DNA of 64,000 nt from Polaribacter vadi (GCF_018861005.1 NZ_JAHKQL010000015.1:248001-312000), one strand, 5' to 3'; shown: positions 53,749 to 63,410, counted from the stretch's first letter. A program made the numbers and translations. Notes: generated by a model from the sequence alone, not told the origin.

Positions 53749-55176
53749 TTAGTGCTTCTTATTTTCTCTTTTCGATGGTGTCCATTCAAACCAATTTAGA
53801 TTGAATATACCTTCATCATCACCTTCTGAACATAAGTAAATTGTTTGTGCTCCTCTAACTCTATTTAGTGTTGTTGCAATGGTTTTGTAATTGTTTATTC
53901 CTGTTGATGGTATTGGAATGGTTTTTAAAATTGCTCCTGTAGGACTGTTAATTCGCACTACAATTTTAGCTCCTTCTTTTGGTGCAGAAACATTTACGCG
54001 AAAAGAAAATGGTGCAGCACTTTTGCCGAATTCAATTTCAGTATAACCCAACCAAGAATTCTTTGAAAGCTGAATTACGCTTTCACTATTTTTATCCGTT
54101 TTAATTTTTTCTACTTTTAAATTACCTGACATAGAACTAAAATATTCGGCTTCATAACGAATACTTTCAGCTGCTTCAAAAACCACTTGTTTTCCTTTAG
54201 GATTGTTCTTTTTCTGTTCTCTTCTTTTTCGTTTTGCATAAACTGGTTTCGTTATTTCCACATTTTTATCCAATGTATATACAATTGGTTCTATGGTTCC
54301 GTCTTTTCGAAATGTGATCTTATCAAAACAAACTGATCTCTTATAACGATTACCATTATTCACATCTCCTCTATGATAAAAAAGATACCATTGGTCGTTA
54401 AATTCGATTACAGAAGTATGATTTGGAGATTCAGGAGAATTGGGAGCAAGTTCTCCTTTAAATGTCGCATAGTTTTTTGGTAATGGCGAATCTGCCATCC
54501 AATATTTAGTAATTGGCCCAACTCTGGCGCTGAAATAAAAAATTCCATTTCTTTTAAAAACGTGTACTGCTTCATTAACCGTTTCTTTTGTTAAACGAAC
54601 CCAAGGTCCATCTAATTCAACCATATTATCTTTTAATTTGGCACCCATTATGTGTGAACCTTTTTCGCCAATATCCACCCAATGATCGTTACCAAAAATG
54701 TATGCTTGACCATCATCATCAACAATAACTGTTGGATCAAAAATTGTGGTCATCTCATTGGTGACAGCAGATTGCCAAGGACCTGTTGGAGATTTGCTTT
54801 TGGCTACACCTACGTGCGTAATATCACTTGGAAAATACCAATAATACCAACCGTTTTTATAAGCAGCATCTGGAGCATTCATATTAGATTGCGCATATTC
54901 AAAACCTTTGTCTAATTGAGGGTCTAAAGAAACTCCGTGATTAATCCAATTTTTTAAATCTGATGATTCTAAAATCACATAATCTTTCATACCCTCATAA
55001 TTAATAGCATCAGGTTGATCGTGTGAACAATAGAGATACACTTTCCCGTTAAAAACCTCTGCAGCTGGATCAGCTGTGTATAAGAAATTCGGATTGCCTT
55101 CTCTAAGAATCGGGTTTTGTTGTGCAAAACTAAATTGCCCAATTACGAAAAGAAGAAATGTTATTTTTTTAATCAT
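53749..55176 (-). CDS. GH43-family glycosidase with C-terminal CBM6-like domain
   Basis: This 475-residue protein has a signal ending FSFAQ. The propeller shows the base Asp36 in YTADPAAEVF, NAPDAAYKNGWYYWYFP, Asp147 in IFDPTVIVDDDG, and the acid Glu202 in VNEAVHVFKRNG; SVIEFNDQWYLFYH closes the fold. Residues of about 335-470 (RYEAEYFSSMSG through LNWFEW) match the CBM6 pattern. It belongs to a different GH43 branch from the tandem pair at 26418-29683, which carry crystallin-like and CBM4/9-like modules. Arabinofuranosidase, xylosidase or galactosidase activity is possible. It lies 43 bp after the GH29 gene and 6 bp before the sulfatase. Confidence 0.9.
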   Translation of the reverse strand: MIKKITFLLFVIGQFSFAQQNPILREGNPNFLYTADPAAEVFNGKVYLYCSHDQPDAINYEGMKDYVILESSDLKNWINHGVSLDPQLDKGFEYAQSNMNAPDAAYKNGWYYWYFPSDITHVGVAKSKSPTGPWQSAVTNEMTTIFDPTVIVDDDGQAYIFGNDHWVDIGEKGSHIMGAKLKDNMVELDGPWVRLTKETVNEAVHVFKRNGIFYFSARVGPITKYWMADSPLPKNYATFKGELAPNSPESPNHTSVIEFNDQWYLFYHRGDVNNGNRYKRSVCFDKITFRKDGTIEPIVYTLDKNVEITKPVYAKRKRREQKKNNPKGKQVVFEAAESIRYEAEYFSSMSGNLKVEKIKTDKNSESVIQLSKNSWLGYTEIEFGKSAAPFSFRVNVSAPKEGAKIVVRINSPTGAILKTIPIPSTGINNYKTIATTLNRVRGAQTIYLCSEGDDEGIFNLNWFEWTPSKRENKKH

Positions 55177-55219
55177 TTTGATTATTAATTATTATGAAAT
55201 TTAATATCTCTAAACTATG

Positions 55220-57046
55220 TTATTCTGTTAATGGAATTAGCTCTATTCCCTTAAACTTATACCTCTGTTTTGTTTTTTTGCTGGTTTTTACCTTTGGATA
55301 AACTCTAATTTCATGTATTCCTTTGCTTAAAGTTACACTTCCATCTTGTTCTTTTTTTGTCAAACCTCCAATGGTTCCTTTGGCATTTAGTTCAATCGTT
55401 TTTTTAGGTGTTATTAAATTGTAGGTAAAATTATCATCACCTGTATCTTCACTTACGATTTTAAAAATTCCAGGTTGCGTTACATTAATCGTCCAAATTA
55501 AACCTTGTTTGGTATTTTCGCCCCAGCGATGTGTTACTTTTTTATCGTAATCATAACTTATTCTTCTAATGGCAAATTCACATTTTGAAACTGGTAAATT
55601 TATGGTTCCATCATTTTGCTGTTGAATAGTTTCGTCGATTATTTTGGCTTCTTTATCTTCTATTTCCATAACAACCACAGTTACTCTCGGTTGTTTTAAG
55701 TGATTAGGAACTGTAACACTAATTTGTTCACCTTCTTGTTTAAAAGTTAAAGATTGTTTAGCTGTATCTGCCAAAACGTATGCTTTGTTTACTTTGGATA
55801 AAATGCCAGAAACTTCCACTTGATCTTCTTCTAAATCCTTAAAGTGTAAATACACTTTTCCAGGTTTACTAGTAATGGCATAAGGTGGGAATTTTAACGG
55901 ACTTGGATCTGCTCCGTAAATTGCTTCGCCATTTATTTTTAGCCAATCTCCAATAGCATTAATGCTGTTGACTTGCGATTCTGGAATAGTTCCATCTGGT
56001 CTAGGCGCTACATTTAAAAGATAAACACCTCCATTTCCAACAATTCTACACAAACTGTAAATGAAATCTGAATAATCTTCAGAACGATCCAATTCTGCTC
56101 CACGTGATGTATAACCCCATCCATTTTTTGTAACAGATTCGTGTGTTTGCCATGGCACTTTTAAATCTGAAAGCCATGTTGCTTTACTTACACTTGGTGT
56201 AGTACCATTATCAATCGAAACATCAAAATGTCCATATCCATTTCCTAGTCGTGCGTTTACTAATGCTCCTGGTTGATTTTTTTTCACAGCATCCATCATC
56301 AATTGGCTTTGTTCATCTGTAATTTGAAAAGGTGTATCAAACCAAACCATAAAAATATCGCCATAATTGGTGGTTAACTCATTTATCTGTGCAACCGCTT
56401 TTTCTCTAAAATAGGTATCAAATTCATCAGCTGGTTTTATAACACTACCAAAATCCCAATCATTACCAGCACCACCTTTTTCATGCCAATCTTGATCTTG
56501 TGAATAATAAAAGCCCAACTTCATGTCTCTTTCTTTACATTCTTCTGCCAGTTCTTTTAAAATATCACGATTAAATCCTGAAAAGTCATATAAGTTATAA
56601 GGATGTTTTGATTTATACATAGCAAAGCCATCATGATGTTTTGCAGTAAGCACGATGAATTTCATTCCTGCATTTTCGGCAATGTCTACCCATTCTTTCG
56701 CATTGAATTTTTCAGGTTTAAACTTTCCAGCAGCTTCTTTTTCATACGCTGCTACAGGTATAAAACTTCTTCTCATAATCCATTCTGCAGCACCTTCTTT
56801 ACCTTGCCATTCACCTTCAAGTTGCGCATATGGTCCGTAATGAACAAATAACCCGAATTTATCTTCATACAATTTCTTCATGTTCTCCCTAATTTCAGGA
56901 GTATAGTCAGACATTTTTGTTTTTCCAAAATCAACATCTCCTATTGTTTCTGTAACAAAATCAATTGAAGTTATATCATCTTTTTTATTGTTTTTACAGC
57001 CCATTATAATTAGGGTTAAAAAAATAATAGCTATTAACTTTTTCAT
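55220..57046 (-). CDS. GH29-family alpha-L-fucosidase (lipoprotein) with C-terminal beta-domains
   Basis: This 608-residue lipoprotein has a lipobox ending MGC (Cys17). It shows FGLFVHYGPYAQLEGEW, AAEWIMRRSFIP, TAKHHDGFAMY and YYSQDQDWHE. The nucleophile is Asp237 in MVWFDTPF, and GGVYLLNVAPRPDG follows. Two beta-rich parts fill the rest: one near KVYLHFKDLEEDQ, the other from KKVTHRWGENTKQGLIW to the end. The second could be a carbohydrate-binding module. It starts 11 bp after the sulfatase at 57058 and leads into GH43. Active-site loops differ from the other GH29 proteins, so it may prefer a different linkage or a sulfated fucose. Confidence 0.92.
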   Translation of the reverse strand: MKKLIAIIFLTLIIMGCKNNKKDDITSIDFVTETIGDVDFGKTKMSDYTPEIRENMKKLYEDKFGLFVHYGPYAQLEGEWQGKEGAAEWIMRRSFIPVAAYEKEAAGKFKPEKFNAKEWVDIAENAGMKFIVLTAKHHDGFAMYKSKHPYNLYDFSGFNRDILKELAEECKERDMKLGFYYSQDQDWHEKGGAGNDWDFGSVIKPADEFDTYFREKAVAQINELTTNYGDIFMVWFDTPFQITDEQSQLMMDAVKKNQPGALVNARLGNGYGHFDVSIDNGTTPSVSKATWLSDLKVPWQTHESVTKNGWGYTSRGAELDRSEDYSDFIYSLCRIVGNGGVYLLNVAPRPDGTIPESQVNSINAIGDWLKINGEAIYGADPSPLKFPPYAITSKPGKVYLHFKDLEEDQVEVSGILSKVNKAYVLADTAKQSLTFKQEGEQISVTVPNHLKQPRVTVVVMEIEDKEAKIIDETIQQQNDGTINLPVSKCEFAIRRISYDYDKKVTHRWGENTKQGLIWTINVTQPGIFKIVSEDTGDDNFTYNLITPKKTIELNAKGTIGGLTKKEQDGSVTLSKGIHEIRVYPKVKTSKKTKQRYKFKGIELIPLTE

Positions 57047-57057
57047 AGTTTCTTTTT

Positions 57058-58845
57058 TTATATTTTTTCTATGTAAACATAGTAAGCTGGGTAAACTTTC
57101 CCTGATTTATCTATCAATTGTGCTTCCATATCGTATTTACCTGCAGGAATATTTCCGGTAAATTTTATTTCTGATTGTCCTGTATTAATTCTTATCTCTT
57201 TGTTGATATTGGCAACATATAAATACGCTTTTTCAAAATCTGATTTTGTACTACCAGCCATTGTTTTTTGTAACTCGATTCTTTTTTCTTGACCAGGAAA
57301 AGTTGCATTAATTGCCAATCCACTTTCTCTTGGAAATCGTCTTAAGTAAATAGCATATTCACCATCTTCAACAAATTCAATTTTCCATCTACCAGTAGCT
57401 TGTACTGCTTTTGAGGCTCCATCTTGATGCCAAGCTCCATTATGTTTCCCTGTAAACATATCGTGTGCAGAAATTCTACTTGGATTTTCTTTTGGAGAAC
57501 CCACTTTGATATAACCATATCTTTCATTTGGTTTTTCTGACATGATGGATTGCCACCATTTTTCATAACCTTCTGTCAAACGATTAGCAACTTCTGGATG
57601 CTGTTTAATAATGTTATTCTTTTGCCCTTTATCAGTATTTATATTGTACAATTCTTTTCCATTTACCAAACGCCAATTATTATCCATAACTGAGTAAGTT
57701 CTATATTTTATTAGGTTTTGTAATCTTTGCGTATCAACATACAGAATACGATTTTCCCAAGTTGATTTTTTATCATCAAGTAATGGTTTTAGACTTTTTC
57801 CATCTAAAGTTTTCATCGGGTTAAAATCAAAATCAAATAAATCTACAAAGGTTGGTAGTAAATCGTAATGCGCAACCAATTCATCAATATCTTTACCTCC
57901 AGTTACTTTTCCATTTGGCCATCTTACAAATAAAGGCACTCTGTGACCACCTTCGTAAACACTTCCTTTTCCTCCTCGTAAACCTGCATCAAATATTCTT
58001 TGTCCACCAGCACTTCCATTATCCGTAGTAAAAATAACGACTGTATTTTCTTTTAAATTAAGTGCTTCTAATTTTTGCTCTAACAATTTAAAATTGTCAT
58101 CTACATTGGTTATCATTCCATAAAAACGCTTATAAGTTTCTCCTACATTTTTTGAGTTTTTATAAATATCTAAATACTCTTTAGGAAGGTTCCATGGTTT
58201 ATGTGGTGCATTTGTTGAAATGTAACAAAAAAAAGGATTGTCTTTATTTTCTTCGATGAAATCTAAAGCTTCAGAGAAAAACACATCTGTACAATACCCA
58301 TTGTATTTTTGTAATTCTCCATTGTGCCAATAAGTATCATCAAAACCATCATTCCACCAAAAATCTGGTCCTTGAGTTATTCCACCTCCTCCAATTCTTA
58401 CTACTTCATGAAAGCCTCTATCTTCTGGACGATAAGGATAATTATCACCTAAATGCCATTTGCCAAACATTCCATTCGTATATCCATTTTGTGCAAAAAC
58501 TTTCGGAAGGAGCAACTCATCTTCAAATAAAATTGAACGACCAGTAATAGTATGAAATGTATTTACTCTGTTGGTATGCCTACCAGACATTAATGCGCCT
58601 CTTGAAGGTGCACAAGTAGAAGAAACATGATAGTTAGTAAATCTTACAGATTCTTGATAAAACTTATCGATGTTTGGGGTTTTTATATAGGGATTTCCCA
58701 TACAAGATAAATCTCCTGTTCCTTGATCATCTGTGATGACAATAATGACATTGGGTTTATCTTTTCTATGTGATTCAGTTTGAGAAAAAACTGAATACAT
58801 AAAAGCTAAATTTACTATAAAGAAGAACCAATATCTATTATTCAT
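57058..58845 (-). CDS. Secreted family S1 sulfatase (CAPSR) with C-terminal beta-domain
   Basis: This 595-residue sulfatase has a signal ending VFSQ. It shows ITDDQGTGDLSCMGN (DD at 39-40), formylglycine Cys78 in TCAPSRGALMSGRHTNR, FGKWHLGDNYP, TNAPHKPW, FTTDNGS and SVYEGGHRVPLF. Residues of about 450-595 (from SPKENPS) form an extension with YAIYLRRFPRESG and GKYDMEAQLID. This extension is related to that of the sulfatase at 51958 and may bind glycan or shape the active site. It is the first gene of the 58845-51958 unit and has a 197-bp upstream gap with a candidate promoter and an inverted repeat. Confidence 0.92.
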   Translation of the reverse strand: MNNRYWFFFIVNLAFMYSVFSQTESHRKDKPNVIIVITDDQGTGDLSCMGNPYIKTPNIDKFYQESVRFTNYHVSSTCAPSRGALMSGRHTNRVNTFHTITGRSILFEDELLLPKVFAQNGYTNGMFGKWHLGDNYPYRPEDRGFHEVVRIGGGGITQGPDFWWNDGFDDTYWHNGELQKYNGYCTDVFFSEALDFIEENKDNPFFCYISTNAPHKPWNLPKEYLDIYKNSKNVGETYKRFYGMITNVDDNFKLLEQKLEALNLKENTVVIFTTDNGSAGGQRIFDAGLRGGKGSVYEGGHRVPLFVRWPNGKVTGGKDIDELVAHYDLLPTFVDLFDFDFNPMKTLDGKSLKPLLDDKKSTWENRILYVDTQRLQNLIKYRTYSVMDNNWRLVNGKELYNINTDKGQKNNIIKQHPEVANRLTEGYEKWWQSIMSEKPNERYGYIKVGSPKENPSRISAHDMFTGKHNGAWHQDGASKAVQATGRWKIEFVEDGEYAIYLRRFPRESGLAINATFPGQEKRIELQKTMAGSTKSDFEKAYLYVANINKEIRINTGQSEIKFTGNIPAGKYDMEAQLIDKSGKVYPAYYVYIEKI

Positions 58846-58931
58846 TTGTTGTTTACGCTTTTCGTTTAAGTGAAAAATTGATTCATATTTCTTTTTCTAA
58901 ATATGATTCTAGATGTACACTATGAGCTAAA

Positions 58932-58939
58932 CAAACATA
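58932..58939 (-). promoter_or_regulatory. Candidate Bacteroidota -7 element before sulfatase 57058
   Basis: On the - strand, TATGTTTG matches TAnnTTTG about 87 bp before the ATG at 58845. A TTTG lies 12 bp further upstream, closer than the usual -33 spacing. The unit break and the 197-bp gap make a promoter plausible, but this exact site is weak. Confidence 0.27.
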
Positions 58940-58975
58940 AAGTTAACAACACAAAACACCACTCTCTTTTCGGTC

Positions 58976-59028
58976 TTTGTATTGCTGAATTCTCCCATTT
59001 ATGAAAGATAAGTAATACAAACAGCAAT
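58976..59028. repeat. Inverted repeats with order-swapped halves in the 58846-59042 gap
   Basis: TTTGTATT (58976-58983) is complementary to AATACAAA (59014-59021). ATTGCTG (58981-58987) is complementary to CAGCAAT (59022-59028). Because the left pair overlaps by three bases, only one helix can form fully at a time. This lies just after the T9SS gene stop (59043) and before the candidate promoter. It could be a switch-like hairpin or a terminator variant. Confidence 0.35.
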
Positions 59029-59042
59029 AATTACAATAGATG

Positions 59043-61142
59043 CTATTTAATAATTACCTTTTTGGTGATTATTGTGCTTTTCGTTTTAATTTTAAGTAAG
59101 TAAATACCTGATGGAATATTGTTCACCAAAAGCTTTATGATTTGGTTTGAACTAGCATTTTTTTTTTGAGCAAGATGCTTTCCATCTAAAGTATATAAAT
59201 CAATCTGAACATCTTTAGTTAACGATTTAGAAAATGAAATATTTAGCTCGTTATTGGTAATCGGGTTTGGATAAATGAAGATATCATCAGTAATCATATC
59301 TGGTGATGAAATACCCAAAACATCTAAGGTTGATGTTAAATTTAAACCAACTTTTCGAAACGCTCCATTACTGTCTGTAACTTTAAAAGCAACATTTTGA
59401 TATTTAAAATCAGTAGTAGCTGTGCCAGAAATTATACCATTTTCAGAGAGTGACAAACCAGTTGGAAGTGCTGAACTTGAAATAAGTTTCCAAGTATAGT
59501 TACCTGAACCACCTTGTGCCATTAACTGATGATTAAAAGCTTGATTTACGCTAACTTTAGGAATAGATTTTGTTTGAATTGAAAGATTACTATCTGGAAC
59601 ATAATCAAAAGTTTCTGACATATATGCCAATTCTTTTATCAAATCGTGCCCCATTTTAATAGCTGTTTCTAGCTGTGTTTGTGTCCAACTTCCTCTTCTT
59701 GTTGGTAAATTTGCTGGTATTGGTAATTCTGTACCCATTGAAGATGCAATCATCATAGCTGCATTCATATACACAAGAGGATCTGAAACGTGTAAACCAT
59801 CATCTGCTGCAATAAAATTAGAAAACGTTTCATTCAATCTACCCATACCTACTGTAAGCGGAATGGTTTTCCATCCTCTAAAATGATAATTGTACCATAA
59901 AGCAGCACAATCGTCGTTATTTAAAGCATTTGTTGTTGAAGTTACACCACTAGCGCTTTCAAAACCTTTAATCCAATCGAAAACTAGAGGAATCATATTG
60001 GTTTGATTTGAGTCGATTATGTCTTGAGCATTTGCACCAGGATCTGTTCCGCCAACGTATAAAAATACACCTTGGTCTGCACTTTCTTGAAAAACGGTTG
60101 CTCTTAAAGGAGTGTCTTCTGCAGTCCAATCTCTTGTGCCAAAAACTTGTTGGCTTAATTTTCTTTCAGTGGCCGTTAATGAGTTACTAATAATGGTATT
60201 TAATCTATCTTTTGTAAAATCGTGAGTACTTGTGCCTTTATAAAAATATTTTACTTCACTATTAAAAGGTGCGTTTGTAATGTCTAAATTACGATAAACC
60301 ACAGCTCCATCTTTTTCGTAACTCGTATTGTAATGTTCTATAGTTTGATGCGTATCTACAGCAGTTGTGGCATAGTTGACAAGTTCAGTAATTTTAGCAT
60401 TTGATAAAACATATTGAGCTGCTGGATTTATATCTGTATCTGCATAAGTAGGTATATAATTAGCATCAGCTGCATTAAAACCTGTTATTTTTCTATAGAG
60501 TGCACTAGCACTTATCATTGCTTGTTCAGCTCTTTCAACACCCACTTTTCTGCCTTGTAAACCTGCTGAATCTATGGCATAACCTGCAGGAATTACTTCT
60601 ATCCCATTTCCGTTTGCTGCTCGATAAATAAACTCTCCTAATTGATTTACATCAGCAACATAAGATGAATAATTCATCATTAACATTGGTGTTGCTCCAG
60701 CTTCTAAAATGGGTTGTGAAAACTGTTTACAGGCTTCGTATATAATTTCTGGATAGGTGTAGGCTTGTTCAGAATCAAAAAAAATCACGTATTTATAATC
60801 TCCATTGATTATATTAGATTTTGTAGTGGCAAACTGTGGGTCGTAGAAAATATCTGCGATTGAATTGGCATCTCCAATACTATTAAAATCTACTTTTATA
60901 TCTGCAAAATCATTAGTTAAAGCTAAGAGACCTTGTAAATATTCTGCTACATATTCTAAAGTATTATCAGATTGACTCATTTGAGTGCTTTCAGCATACC
61001 AACTTTCATCTCCAGTAGAAGGAAATTTACCATTTTGAGAATCACGTTGAGCAGCGTGAATTAGTAAAATATTTTTTTTCTCTTCTTGTGAAAAAATAGT
61101 GCAACTAAAAAACAGTAGAATAATTAATAAAAAGGATTTCAT
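59043..61142 (-). CDS. T9SS-sorted secreted protein with SGNH-like motifs
   Basis: The ATG at 61142 (MKSFLLIILLF, signal ending IFSQ) is preferred to a TTG at 61160. The large N-terminal part is not a family I can name. Three elements recall SGNH hydrolases: QRDSQ near residue 35 (a GDS-like block), ILEAGATPMLMMNY, and DDGLHVSDPLVYMNAAM, whose Asp448/His451 fit the DxxH block. A putative-Ig-like domain (about 535-610) and a type A T9SS C-terminal sorting domain (YPNP, then IPSGIYLLKI and KKVIIK) follow. It is the only T9SS substrate visible here, so it is probably surface-exposed or released. It could be a polysaccharide esterase, which is an inference. Gaps of 117 and 197 bp flank it. Confidence 0.8.
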   Translation of the reverse strand: MKSFLLIILLFFSCTIFSQEEKKNILLIHAAQRDSQNGKFPSTGDESWYAESTQMSQSDNTLEYVAEYLQGLLALTNDFADIKVDFNSIGDANSIADIFYDPQFATTKSNIINGDYKYVIFFDSEQAYTYPEIIYEACKQFSQPILEAGATPMLMMNYSSYVADVNQLGEFIYRAANGNGIEVIPAGYAIDSAGLQGRKVGVERAEQAMISASALYRKITGFNAADANYIPTYADTDINPAAQYVLSNAKITELVNYATTAVDTHQTIEHYNTSYEKDGAVVYRNLDITNAPFNSEVKYFYKGTSTHDFTKDRLNTIISNSLTATERKLSQQVFGTRDWTAEDTPLRATVFQESADQGVFLYVGGTDPGANAQDIIDSNQTNMIPLVFDWIKGFESASGVTSTTNALNNDDCAALWYNYHFRGWKTIPLTVGMGRLNETFSNFIAADDGLHVSDPLVYMNAAMMIASSMGTELPIPANLPTRRGSWTQTQLETAIKMGHDLIKELAYMSETFDYVPDSNLSIQTKSIPKVSVNQAFNHQLMAQGGSGNYTWKLISSSALPTGLSLSENGIISGTATTDFKYQNVAFKVTDSNGAFRKVGLNLTSTLDVLGISSPDMITDDIFIYPNPITNNELNISFSKSLTKDVQIDLYTLDGKHLAQKKNASSNQIIKLLVNNIPSGIYLLKIKTKSTIITKKVIIK

Positions 61143-61259
61143 ATTTGTTTTTTTTATCAATAAATTTAAGATAAGTACTAGCTCTTTAATATAAGTTTGT
61201 CAAGGAAAAGCAGAGAAGTAACCATACATATAATATTGTTTATCTAAGTTTTCTTGAAT

Positions 61260-61820
61260 TTAATCCTTAGCAACTATTCTAATGCGCCATAATGTATTTC
61301 TTGATTTTTCATTACCTACTTGAAAACTAAAATTTAAATCTATTATTTTAATATTATATTTTGTTAATCTAACTTTAGCAGTAAAACATTCGTACCCTTT
61401 ATGCTTTACATATTTTTGATGTGGTTGCGTCTTAATTTCTATTGTATAGCCTTGTTTTCTAAAAAGTTCAATCCATTCGTTATAAGATAATGAGAAATTG
61501 TATCCCATCTCTTTTAATGATTGAGGCATACTTTTATATTTAGTTATGCTGATGGATTCTAATATGCCATTACAATTATGATCCCAAAAAGTTTGACCAT
61601 CCCATTTAGCTATCGTTTTACAACCATCTTCATAATTTTCAAGAGTATATCCTAATTTTTTAGCATCATTAATATTGGATTTTCCCAGATGAATACCATT
61701 AATTACAAATTGATTAATAGATGTTGGGTTTAATTTAGTATTTCTATTATCTAATGTTTTTGTTGAAGAACAACCAAATATCAGAATTAAAATAAATGTA
61801 AGTTGATAAAAGTGTTTCAT
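61260..61820 (-). CDS. Small lipoprotein of unknown function
   Basis: This 186-residue protein has a lipobox ending FGC (Cys17) and is otherwise unrecognised. The mature part begins with a polar stretch, then FVINGIHLGKSNINDAKKLGY, DGCKTIAKWDGQTFWDHNCNG (a possible disulfide pair), and a C-terminal beta-rich region ending RIRIVAKD. It has no hydrolase motif. Gaps of about 117 and 106 bp on either side suggest it is not tightly coupled to neighbours. The style is that of general flavobacterial hypothetical lipoproteins, and it may be unrelated to polysaccharide use. Confidence 0.75.
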   Translation of the reverse strand: MKHFYQLTFILILIFGCSSTKTLDNRNTKLNPTSINQFVINGIHLGKSNINDAKKLGYTLENYEDGCKTIAKWDGQTFWDHNCNGILESISITKYKSMPQSLKEMGYNFSLSYNEWIELFRKQGYTIEIKTQPHQKYVKHKGYECFTAKVRLTKYNIKIIDLNFSFQVGNEKSRNTLWRIRIVAKD

Positions 61821-61926
61821 TAGTTCAAATTATAATTAAGTTATGAAATGTAGCTAGCATTGTTTGAATAAAAGCTAACCTCATATTAAGTTTTCTGTAA
61901 ATTATAATAAAGTCTATTTTACACTG

Positions 61927-63408
61927 CTAGCGTCTTTCAAATAATGATTCATATTTTGCATATCCATTATATTTAACACCTTCATTTTTCCAATGTTCTA
62001 ATTGTTGATCATACAATGCTCTCATTTCTTCAAGTTGACTTTGATACTTTGATTGATTTGCAATATTTTGCATTTCGTAAGGATCATTTACTATATCAAA
62101 TAATTCTTCTGTTGGATGAATTCCTTTTTCTTTATCTTCATAATACCAATACACATATTTATACTGATTGTCCATAACTGTTAAACAGTGTGTAGCTTTT
62201 GGTCCCCAAACTTGAATTATTGGTAAAGTATTTCTTACTTGTTTATTAGGATTTTCTAATACTTCTGCTAAACTTTTACCATCGTAAACTTCAGGAATTT
62301 TTACACCTGCATAATCAAGAATTGTTGCAGAAATATCTACATTTCCAGATAATGACGTTGTTTTAATTGCTTTATTTTTTTGATTTGGATCTACAATAAT
62401 AAGTGGCGTTCTTGCACCTTCTTCATAAGGCAATACTTTTGAGCCTAAACCATGTGAACCATTGAAATATCCATTATCAGAAGAAAAAATAATAATTGTA
62501 TTTTCTTCTAAACCTGATTTTTTCAATTCTTCTAACACCATTCCTATAGAATAGTCTACCCCATAAATTAGTTGATTGTATTTTCGTAAAGCTTCTTGAT
62601 ATGTTTCATCCTTATCATAACCCCATCCTTCAAATCTTGGATATTGTCTACCCATTTTAGATTGTTTTGAAAGATGTTCTCCTGCTTCTCTTCCATAATT
62701 AGGTAATTTTCTAAAAGTAGTATTTGCATAAATAGAATCAAATATTGGATCTGGTTCAACTGGTCTGTGAGGTGCTTTAAAAAATACGCTCATACAAAAA
62801 GGTTTATCCTCTTCTACAGATTTTCTAATAAAATCTATACTTGCTGCTCCATAAGCACGTGTACTATGTGGATATTCTTCTGCATACTTAGCTAAAGATT
62901 TATTTTCTATTGTTTTGTATGATGTTTGATGTGGACTACCTGCCCAAAAATCGAAATCTTTTTTGGCAACTTCTCCTTCTTTTTTCCATCCTCCATTGGT
63001 ATCAGAAACTGAAAAACCAAACTTACCAGCAAAACCAACATTATAACCTGCTTCTCTTAATAAAACAGGGTAGGAGGTAGACCATTGTTTTGTTTTTAAA
63101 GAACCATGATCGAAATTACAACCTGTTTTATACTCGAATTGCCCTGTCATAACGTTTGCTCTACTTGCCATGCAAATTGCAGTAGTATTGTAATGTCTTT
63201 TAAAAGCAACTCCTTTACTTGCCAAAATATCTAGGTTGGGTGTTTTTACATCTGGATTACCAAAATCTTTCTGAGTATCATAAGATTGATCATCAGTAAA
63301 AAAGAAAATAATATTTGGTTTTTTTTCTTTTTGAACTTGAGAATTACAAGATTGTAGGCTTAAAAAGCCAAATAACATCATTATAAAAAAAACACTTTTA
63401 TACTTCAT
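61927..63408 (-). CDS. Lipoprotein family S1 sulfatase (CMASR, GKFGF variant)
   Basis: This 493-residue sulfatase has a lipobox ending QSC (Cys21). It shows FTDDQSYDTQKDFGN (DD at 39-40), formylglycine Cys79 in ICMASRANVMTGQ, AGKFGFSVSD, FKAPHRPVEPD, FSSDNGYFNGSHGLG and YEEGARTPLI. The maturation motif has Ala in place of Pro, which still fits C-x-P/A-x-R. As in the sulfatase at 32083, the GKWHxG His is missing (Lys129-Phe-Gly). The two form a subgroup with SDNGxFxGSxGL, near iduronate-sulfatase-like enzymes. It starts 2 bp after the SGNH esterase stop, so the two are probably cotranscribed. Confidence 0.91.
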   Translation of the reverse strand: MKYKSVFFIMMLFGFLSLQSCNSQVQKEKKPNIIFFFTDDQSYDTQKDFGNPDVKTPNLDILASKGVAFKRHYNTTAICMASRANVMTGQFEYKTGCNFDHGSLKTKQWSTSYPVLLREAGYNVGFAGKFGFSVSDTNGGWKKEGEVAKKDFDFWAGSPHQTSYKTIENKSLAKYAEEYPHSTRAYGAASIDFIRKSVEEDKPFCMSVFFKAPHRPVEPDPIFDSIYANTTFRKLPNYGREAGEHLSKQSKMGRQYPRFEGWGYDKDETYQEALRKYNQLIYGVDYSIGMVLEELKKSGLEENTIIIFSSDNGYFNGSHGLGSKVLPYEEGARTPLIIVDPNQKNKAIKTTSLSGNVDISATILDYAGVKIPEVYDGKSLAEVLENPNKQVRNTLPIIQVWGPKATHCLTVMDNQYKYVYWYYEDKEKGIHPTEELFDIVNDPYEMQNIANQSKYQSQLEEMRALYDQQLEHWKNEGVKYNGYAKYESLFERR

Positions 63409-63410
63409 TT

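Noticed and set aside
61143..61160. TTG start for the T9SS protein
   Set aside because: The ATG at 61142 gives a better signal peptide.
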